Of a stretch of DNA of 64,000 nt, positions 58,733 to 64,000 are shown piece by piece (the first letter of the stretch is position 1; every line of letters begins with the position of its first letter). The notes beneath the pieces are model-generated. The model searched no databases, was not told the DNA's origin, and saw nothing but the letters and a program-made list of their open reading frames with translations. The DNA lies in assembly GCA_913774625.1 (NCBI GenBank), contig CAJYHL010000021.1:62001-126000 (forward strand). The letters run 5' to 3'. The position numbers were made by a program, and so were the translations under genes. This DNA is from an uncultured Acidovorax sp. Its GTDB lineage: Bacteria > Pseudomonadota > Gammaproteobacteria > Burkholderiales > Burkholderiaceae_C.

Positions 58733-59872
58733 ATGTCCAAGAGAGACTATTACGAAGTGCTGGGCGTTCCCAAGAACGCCTCGGACGAAGAGATCAAGAA
58801 GGCGTATCGCAAGCTGGCGATGAAGCACCACCCGGACCGCAACCAGGGTGATGCCGCCAAGCCGGCCGAGGAGAAGTTCAAGGAGGCCAAGGAGGCCTAC
58901 GAGATGCTCTCGGACCCGCAGAAGCGCACGGCCTACGACCAGTACGGCCATGCCGGCGTGGACCCCAACATGCGCGGCCCGGGCGGCGGCGCCGAGGGCT
59001 TCGGCGGCTTCGCAGAGGCCTTCGGGGACATCTTCGGCGACATGTTCGGCCAGCAGCGCGGCGGACGCGGCGCGGGCGGCCGGCAGGTCTATCGCGGCAG
59101 CGACCTGAGCTACGCGATGGAGATCACGCTGGAAGAGGCGGCGCGCGGCAAGGAAGCGCAGATCCGCATTCCGTCGTGGGAGTCGTGCGACACCTGCCAC
59201 GGCAGCGGCGCCAAGCCCGGCACCAGCGCCAAGACCTGCGGCACCTGCCAGGGCTCGGGCACGGTGCAGATGCGCCAGGGCTTCTTCAGCGTGCAGCAGA
59301 CCTGCCCGCACTGCCGCGGCACGGGCAAGATCATTCCCGAACCCTGCGCCACCTGCCACGGTCAGGGCAAGGTCAAGAAGCAGAAGACGCTGGAGGTGAA
59401 GATTCCCGCCGGCATCGACGACGGCATGCGCATCCGCAGCACGGGCAACGGCGAGCCGGGCACCAACGGCGGCCCGCCGGGCGACCTGTACATCGAGATC
59501 CGCATCAAGAAGCACGACATCTTCGAGCGCGACGGCGACGACCTGCACTGCCAGGTGCCGGTGAGCTTCATCACCGCCGCCCTGGGCGGCGAGATCGAAG
59601 TGCCCACGCTGCAGGGCAAGGCGGCCATCGACATCCCCGAAGGCACGCAAGCCGGCAAGCAGTTCCGCCTGCGCGGCAAGGGCATCAAGGGCGTGCGCTC
59701 CAGCTACCCCGGCGACCTGTACTGCCATATCGCGGTCGAGACGCCCGTGAAGCTGACGGAGCACCAGCGCAAGCTGCTGCGCGAGCTGGAAGAGTCGCTT
59801 AAAAAAGGCGGCGCCAAGCACTCGCCCAGCGGCGAGAGCTGGACCGACCGGCTGAAGAATCTGTTCACCTGA
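58733..59872 (+). CDS. dnaJ: chaperone protein DnaJ (Hsp40)
   Basis: A 379-aa class A J-protein: J domain with HHPDRN (HPD at about 33-35), a Gly/Phe-rich region ([16 protein letters not shown]) and the zinc domain with four CxxCxGxG repeats ([32 protein letters not shown]). The C-terminal substrate domain includes [20 protein letters not shown] (quoted to 20). It stimulates DnaK ATPase and delivers clients. It lies 91 bp after dnaK; a strong terminator follows. Confidence 0.97.
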   Translation: MSKRDYYEVLGVPKNASDEEIKKAYRKLAMKHHPDRNQGDAAKPAEEKFKEAKEAYEMLSDPQKRTAYDQYGHAGVDPNMRGPGGGAEGFGGFAEAFGDIFGDMFGQQRGGRGAGGRQVYRGSDLSYAMEITLEEAARGKEAQIRIPSWESCDTCHGSGAKPGTSAKTCGTCQGSGTVQMRQGFFSVQQTCPHCRGTGKIIPEPCATCHGQGKVKKQKTLEVKIPAGIDDGMRIRSTGNGEPGTNGGPPGDLYIEIRIKKHDIFERDGDDLHCQVPVSFITAALGGEIEVPTLQGKAAIDIPEGTQAGKQFRLRGKGIKGVRSSYPGDLYCHIAVETPVKLTEHQRKLLRELEESLKKGGAKHSPSGESWTDRLKNLFT

Positions 59873-59901
59873 GCGGGCCAGCCCCCGCATCCGACAAAAA
59901 G

Positions 59902-59936
59902 CCGCTCCGCGCCCCTGGCCCGGAGCGGTTTTTTTT
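59902..59936 (+). terminator. rho-independent terminator of the dnaK-dnaJ unit
   Basis: Stem CCGCTCCG/CGGAGCGG (59902-59909 with 59921-59928), 11-nt loop, then eight Ts (59929-59936). Confidence 0.9.
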
Positions 59937-59977
59937 GCCCTGCCGTGCCGGGTCTGGCCCGGGGAGCTGGTCTTAAC

Positions 59978-59994
59978 GCTATTCTTTTCATAGC
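59978..59994. repeat. 17-nt hairpin repeat GCTAT-N7-ATAGC, copy 7
   Basis: GCTATTCTTTTCATAGC, 5-bp arms perfect, in the gap between dnaJ and the LysR gene. The end of the window (about 63969-63995) holds a partial relative, CTATAGAAACAGGCTGCAGC. Confidence 0.65.
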
Positions 59995-60145
59995 TGGAGG
60001 CGCAGTTTTCACGAGCGCAAGCCGCCCTTTTGAGCCTCGACAGGACGGCAGGACGATGCAAGCGGGCATCCGCCTCGCGACGGCGGTCAGAGCGCACTAT
60101 CCATGTCATCGCGATGGACGACATCTCCATCCACGATGGCTAGCG

Positions 60146-60167
60146 GTATTTCCTTGAAAGAAAATAC
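60146..60167 (+). promoter_or_regulatory. inverted repeat upstream of the LysR-type gene
   Basis: Arms GTATTT/AAATAC are separated by 10 bp and lie about 43 bp before the ATG. A+T-rich dyads in this position are often LysR-family autoregulatory sites; this is a guess by position. Confidence 0.3.
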
Positions 60168-60209
60168 GCCTCTCTTCTCCGAACGAGAAGCGACAACACC
60201 CTACCCCCG

Positions 60210-61199
60210 ATGAAAAGCTCCGAGCGCAGTTTCGCGCGCCGTATCGACCTGACCTCCCTGCAGCTGTTCGTGGCCGTCTGCGAACTGGGCAGCATCGGGC
60301 GCGCGGCCGAGCGGGAGTTCATCGCCGCATCGGCCGTCAGCAAGCGGCTCTCGGACCTGGAAACCGCCGTCGATACCGCCCTGCTCTACCGCCACAGCCG
60401 GGGCGTCACGCTCACGCCGGCCGGCGAAAGCCTGCTGCACCACGCCCGCACGGTGCTCTTCGGGCTGGAGCGCATGCAGGGCGAGCTCAGCGAATACGCG
60501 GACGGCGTGCGCGGCCATGTGCGCATGCATTCCAACATCTCGGCCATCGTGCAGTTCCTGCCCGAGGACCTGGGTGCCTTCGCGCGCCTGCACGGCCAGA
60601 TCAAGATCGACCTGCAGGAACACCTGAGCCCCGCCGTGCTGCATGCCGTGCGCGAAGGTGCGGCCGACCTGGGCGTGTGCCACACGGGCGCCGCCGCCGG
60701 CACGGCCGACGGCCTGCAGATGCGCCCCTACCGCAGCGACCGGCTGGTGGTGGTCGTGCCCCAGGGCCACCCGCTGGCCGGGCGCGAGGCGCTAGCCTTC
60801 GGCGAGGTGCTGGACTGGGACATCGTGGGCCTGCATGGCGGCAGCAGCATCAGCCTGGCCATGCGCCAGGCCGCCGCCCATGCAGCCCGGCCGCTGCGCC
60901 AGCGCATCCAGGTCACCGGGCTGGACGCCATGTGCCGCATGATCGACAACGGCCTGGGCGTGGGCCTGCTGCCCGACCGGGCCTTCGCGCTGATGCAGGG
61001 CGTCGGCCGGCTGCAATCCGTGCCGCTGGATGAACCCTGGGCCGAGCGCCAGCTGCAGCTGGTGGCACGCGATTTCGAGGCCCTGCCCGTCACCGCGCGC
61101 CTGCTGGCAGAGCATCTGTGCGCCGCGCAGCAACGGGCCACGCAGACGGCCGAGGCCAGCGCCGGTGCGCTCCTAGAATCCGCACCAGCCGGCCGGTAG
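60210..61199 (+). CDS. LysR-family transcriptional regulator
   Basis: A 329-aa regulator: N-terminal winged helix (LTSLQLFVAVCELGSIGRAAEREFIAASAVSKRLSDLE, quoted in part) with the recognition helix in SAVSKRLSDLE, then a periplasmic-binding-like effector domain (VRMHSNISAIVQFLPEDLGA, DLGVCHTGAAA, LVVVVPQGHPLAGR). The effector is unknown. It lies 69 bp upstream of leuC in the same direction, so it might act on or be read into the leu genes, but LysR proteins usually act on divergent genes and none is present here. The first ATG is used. Confidence 0.88.
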   Translation: MKSSERSFARRIDLTSLQLFVAVCELGSIGRAAEREFIAASAVSKRLSDLETAVDTALLYRHSRGVTLTPAGESLLHHARTVLFGLERMQGELSEYADGVRGHVRMHSNISAIVQFLPEDLGAFARLHGQIKIDLQEHLSPAVLHAVREGAADLGVCHTGAAAGTADGLQMRPYRSDRLVVVVPQGHPLAGREALAFGEVLDWDIVGLHGGSSISLAMRQAAAHAARPLRQRIQVTGLDAMCRMIDNGLGVGLLPDRAFALMQGVGRLQSVPLDEPWAERQLQLVARDFEALPVTARLLAEHLCAAQQRATQTAEASAGALLESAPAGR

Positions 61200-61268
61200 C
61201 CCCGCCTTCGCCCCCTTTTTTTCGTTTCCCTTCCCCCTTTCCTCCCCACGCCAAGAAAAGAGACCGCC

Positions 61269-62690
61269 ATGGGACGCACCCTGTACGACAAGATCTGGGA
61301 CGAGCACGTCGTCCACACCGAAGAGGACGGCACGGCCATCCTCTACATCGACCGCCACCTGGTGCATGAAGTGACCAGCCCGCAGGCGTTCGAGGGCATC
61401 CGCCAGGCCGGCCGCAAGGTCTGGCGCGTGAGCTCCATCGTGGCCACCGCCGACCACAACACGCCCACCACCGGCTGGGAGCGGGGCTACGACGGCATCG
61501 AGGACCCGATCAGCAAGGAACAGATCACCACGCTGGACAAGAACATCGCCGAAGTGGGCGCCGCCGCCTTCTTCCCGTTCATGAGCAAACGCCAGGGCAT
61601 CGTCCACGTGATCGGCCCCGAGAACGGCGCCACCCTGCCGGGCATGACCGTGGTCTGCGGCGACAGCCACACCAGCACGCACGGCGCCTTCGGCGCGCTG
61701 GCGCACGGCATCGGCACCAGCGAGGTCGAGCACGTGATGGCCACGCAGACGCTGCTGGCCAAGAAGGCGAAGAACATGCTGATCCGCGTGGACGGCCAGG
61801 TCGCCCCGGGCGTGACGGCCAAGGACATCGTGCTGGCCATCATCGGCAAGATCGGCACGGCCGGCGGCACGGGCTACACCATCGAATTCGCCGGCCCCGC
61901 CATCCGCGCCCTGAGCATGGAAGGCCGCATGACGGTCTGCAACATGGCCATCGAAGCCGGCGCCCGCGCGGGCCTGGTGGCGGTGGACGACAAGACCATC
62001 GACTACGTCAAGGGCCGGCCGCTGTCGCCCACCGGCGTGGAATGGGACCAGGCCGTCGCCTACTGGAAGACGCTGCACTCCGATGCCGACGCGCAGTTCG
62101 ACACCGTGGTCACGCTCAACGGCGCCGACATCGTGCCGCAGGTCACCTGGGGCACCTCGCCCGAGATGGTGCTGGGCGTGGACGCCCGCGTGCCCGATCC
62201 GGACAAGGAAAAGGACGCCAACAAGCGCGGCGCCATCGAGCGCGCGCTGACCTACATGGCGCTGGAACCCGGCAAGCCGCTGGCCGACATCTTCGTGGAC
62301 AAGGTCTTCATCGGCAGCTGCACCAACAGCCGCATCGAGGACATGCGCGAAGCCGCCGCCGTGGTGAAGAAGCTGGGCCAGAAGGTCGCCAGGAACATCA
62401 AGGTGGCGATGGTGGTGCCGGGCTCCGGCCTGGTGAAGGAGCAGGCCGAGCGCGAAGGCCTGGACCAGGTCTTCAAGGCCGCGGGCTTCGAGTGGCGCGA
62501 GCCCGGCTGCTCCATGTGCCTGGCCATGAACGCCGACCGCCTGGAGCCCGGAGAGCGCTGCGCCTCCACCAGCAACCGCAACTTCGAAGGCCGCCAGGGC
62601 GCAGGCGGGCGCACCCACCTGGTCAGCCCGGCCATGGCCGCCGCAGCTGCCGTGCATGGGCACTTCGTGGACATCCGCCAGTTCGCCTGA
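61269..62690 (+). CDS. leuC: 3-isopropylmalate dehydratase large subunit LeuC
   Basis: A 473-aa aconitase-superfamily subunit for leucine synthesis, isomerising 2- to 3-isopropylmalate. The [4Fe-4S] cysteines are in [13 protein letters not shown] and GCSMCLAMN. Other pieces are [55 protein letters not shown] (quoted to 20) and a final [12 protein letters not shown]. The start has AAGAG-like purines before the ATG. It pairs with LeuD (63292), two small genes apart. Confidence 0.96.
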   Translation: MGRTLYDKIWDEHVVHTEEDGTAILYIDRHLVHEVTSPQAFEGIRQAGRKVWRVSSIVATADHNTPTTGWERGYDGIEDPISKEQITTLDKNIAEVGAAAFFPFMSKRQGIVHVIGPENGATLPGMTVVCGDSHTSTHGAFGALAHGIGTSEVEHVMATQTLLAKKAKNMLIRVDGQVAPGVTAKDIVLAIIGKIGTAGGTGYTIEFAGPAIRALSMEGRMTVCNMAIEAGARAGLVAVDDKTIDYVKGRPLSPTGVEWDQAVAYWKTLHSDADAQFDTVVTLNGADIVPQVTWGTSPEMVLGVDARVPDPDKEKDANKRGAIERALTYMALEPGKPLADIFVDKVFIGSCTNSRIEDMREAAAVVKKLGQKVARNIKVAMVVPGSGLVKEQAEREGLDQVFKAAGFEWREPGCSMCLAMNADRLEPGERCASTSNRNFEGRQGAGGRTHLVSPAMAAAAAVHGHFVDIRQFA

Positions 62691-62715
62691 GCCTCGCTAC
62701 CCCAAGGAAACCACC

Positions 62716-62841
62716 ATGAAGACCTTCTCCGCCCTGCTCGCGCTGGCCCTGGCCGCGCTGCTGGCCGGCTGCAACACCGTCAAGGGCATGGGCCAGGACG
62801 TGCAGCGCGCCGGCAGCGCCATCGAGCGTGCCGCCAAGTAA
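62716..62841 (+). CDS. entericidin-family small lipoprotein
   Basis: A 41-aa protein with a lipoprotein signal (MKTFSALLALALAALLAGCN, lipobox LAGC) and an entericidin-like end (TVKGMGQDVQRAGSAIERAA, partly quoted). Entericidins are tiny membrane lipoproteins associated with a toxin/antitoxin-like pair in E. coli; only one copy is seen here. The ATG at 62716 has AAGGA eight bases upstream. It lies between leuC and leuD, which is a recurrent neighbour in this bacterial group from memory. Confidence 0.85.
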   Translation: MKTFSALLALALAALLAGCNTVKGMGQDVQRAGSAIERAAK

Positions 62842-62868
62842 CCTGCCCACCTCTCAAAGGAAAGCCGC

Positions 62869-63273
62869 ATGAAAGCCCTGCTGCCCCTCATCGTCGCCGC
62901 CTGCCTGGCCACCCCCGTTGCCGCCTGGTCCGCAGACCGGGCCTGCATGATCGAAGGCATTGTCACCGTCGCCGGCAAGCCCACGGCTGTGAAGGACTGC
63001 ATGGAGTTCGCCACCGCCGTGCCGGCCGAAAAGCTCAAGGCCGGCTGCAACGGAATTGCGCAGACGGCGGCCCAGACGGGAGACAAGCCGGGCAAGGTCA
63101 CCTTCCTGGCGCAATGCCCCCGGCCCGCCAGCGGCGCCTGCAAAGGCCTGCTGGGCCAGCCCGTGGACGCCTATTACTACAACCAGTCGGCCGAAGCCCT
63201 CAAGGAAAAGCGCGAGGGCTGCGAGGCCTCGGTGGGCGCCATCAAGGGCGGCACCTGGAGCAACGGCCAATAA
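62869..63273 (+). CDS. secreted Cys-rich hypothetical protein
   Basis: A 134-aa protein with a cleavable signal peptide (LLPLIVAACLATPVAAWSA). The mature part has six cysteines (ACM, DCM, GCN, QCP, ACK, GCE), enough for three disulfides in the periplasm. No family is recognised. It sits 27 bp after the entericidin-like gene and 18 bp before leuD, so it is probably in the leu transcript. The link to leucine synthesis is positional only. Confidence 0.75.
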   Translation: MKALLPLIVAACLATPVAAWSADRACMIEGIVTVAGKPTAVKDCMEFATAVPAEKLKAGCNGIAQTAAQTGDKPGKVTFLAQCPRPASGACKGLLGQPVDAYYYNQSAEALKEKREGCEASVGAIKGGTWSNGQ

Positions 63274-63291
63274 AACAGAAACCTCCACACC

Positions 63292-63945
63292 ATGCAGAAA
63301 TTCACCCTTCACAAAGGCCTCGTGGCTCCCATGGACCGCGAGAACGTCGATACCGACGCCATCATCCCCAAGCAGTTCCTGAAGTCGATCAAGAAGACCG
63401 GCTTCGGCCCCAACCTGTTCGACGAATGGCGCTACCTGGACCAGCCGGGCCAGCCCGGCGTGCCGGAATCGGCCCGCAAGCCCAACCCGGACTTCGTGCT
63501 GAACCAGCCGCGCTACGCGGGCGCCTCCATCCTGCTGGCGCGCAAGAACTTCGGCTGCGGATCGAGCCGCGAACACGCGCCCTGGGCGCTGGACCAATAT
63601 GGCTTTCGCGCCATCATCGCGCCGAGCTTCGCCGACATCTTCTTCAACAACAGCTTCAAGAACGGCCTGCTGCCCATCGTGCTGCCCGAAGCCACGGTCT
63701 CCCAGCTGTTCGACGAGGTCCATGCCTTCCCGGGCTACGAGCTGACCGTCGATCTGGAGCGCCAGGTCATCGTGCGCCCCCAGGGCCAGGAGATCCCCTT
63801 CGAGGTGAACGCCTTCCGCAAGTACTGCCTGCTCAACGGCTTCGACGACATCGGCCTGACCCTGCGCCATTCCGAGAAGATCAAGGCCTTCGAGGCCGAG
63901 CGCCTGGCGACCAAGCCCTGGCTGGCCCACACCATGGCGGGCTGA
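63292..63945 (+). CDS. leuD: 3-isopropylmalate dehydratase small subunit LeuD
   Basis: A 217-aa swivel-domain subunit of isopropylmalate isomerase. Features: [20 protein letters not shown] near the start, [20 protein letters not shown], the substrate loop [20 protein letters not shown] (quoted to 20), [17 protein letters not shown] and NGLLPIVLP. The length fits. The 55 bp after it to the window edge contain a partial GCTAT-family repeat and no gene. Confidence 0.96.
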   Translation: MQKFTLHKGLVAPMDRENVDTDAIIPKQFLKSIKKTGFGPNLFDEWRYLDQPGQPGVPESARKPNPDFVLNQPRYAGASILLARKNFGCGSSREHAPWALDQYGFRAIIAPSFADIFFNNSFKNGLLPIVLPEATVSQLFDEVHAFPGYELTVDLERQVIVRPQGQEIPFEVNAFRKYCLLNGFDDIGLTLRHSEKIKAFEAERLATKPWLAHTMAG

Positions 63946-64000
63946 AGGCCCTGGCCGCCACAAAAACCTATAGAAACAGGCTGCAGCGCTTGCAAAACCA

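Larger units (their letters stand above)
59873..60209. other. dnaJ-lysR intergenic region
   Basis: 337 bp with no convincing gene. It contains the dnaJ terminator (59902-59936), a 17-nt GCTAT hairpin (59978-59994) and an A+T-rich inverted repeat (60146-60167) just upstream of the LysR gene. Other short open frames show no family features. Confidence 0.65.

Noticed and set aside
59945-60157. A 70-codon open frame between dnaJ and the LysR gene
   Set aside because: No ribosome-binding site, no conserved pattern, and it spans a hairpin repeat; treated as chance.

Overview
This is a 64 kb stretch of a G+C-rich betaproteobacterial chromosome. Protein sequences and gene order point to the Comamonadaceae (Acidovorax, Comamonas or Delftia-like), but the window alone does not fix the genus. 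It is mostly core genome. I saw no transposase, integrase, phage genes, CRISPR array, rRNA or tRNA gene.

Layout, left to right. 1-4.1 kb: the 3' end of prfA, queF (queuosine synthesis), dinB (translesion polymerase), then a translationally coupled pair encoding a DUF3034 outer-membrane protein and an exported truncated globin. 4.2-9 kb: an FAD monooxygenase and a membrane PAS-GGDEF-EAL protein. 9-20.8 kb: acnA, an H-NS-type protein, apaH, a RhlE-type helicase, a YpfJ-type zinc peptidase, two small unknown genes, dcd, guanine deaminase and ribD. 20.9-28.8 kb: a tight type IV pilus tip/minor-pilin operon, pilV-pilW-pilX-pilY1-pilE-fimT, visibly less G+C-rich than its neighbours. 29-36.6 kb: a phospholipase D-type lipoprotein, dusC, a methyltransferase, an acetyltransferase and an aldehyde dehydrogenase. 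36.6-49 kb: clpB, a Bug-type binding protein, moaE, a DapA-family enzyme, moaD-moeA and the alaA-hom-thrC amino-acid block. 49-52.6 kb: an Mth938-type protein, a peroxiredoxin and a PIN-PhoH ATPase. 52.7-55.9 kb (minus strand): rpsF-priB-rpsR-rplI followed by dnaB. 56-59.9 kb: grpE-dnaK-dnaJ with heat-shock-like promoter sequences. 60-64 kb: a LysR regulator, then leuC, an entericidin-like lipoprotein, a cysteine-rich secreted protein and leuD.

Many neighbours share stop/start overlaps (ATGA or TGATG), which marks operons: DUF3034-globin, pilW-pilX, pilY1-pilE-fimT, hom-thrC, moeA-moaD and the 76-aa gene-moaE. Seven rho-independent terminator-like hairpins separate the units.

The most interesting non-textbook signals are: a family of 17-nt GCTAT-N7-ATAGC hairpins scattered between genes; long mononucleotide tracts (G9, C8) inside two minor-pilin genes; a PilY1 without a recognisable calcium loop; DnaA-box-like sequences in front of dnaK and dnaB; a hairpin-bearing leader before a DapA-like gene; and the DUF3034/exported-globin pair. 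I found nothing that clearly amounts to a new defence or mobile system; the window is largely ordinary.
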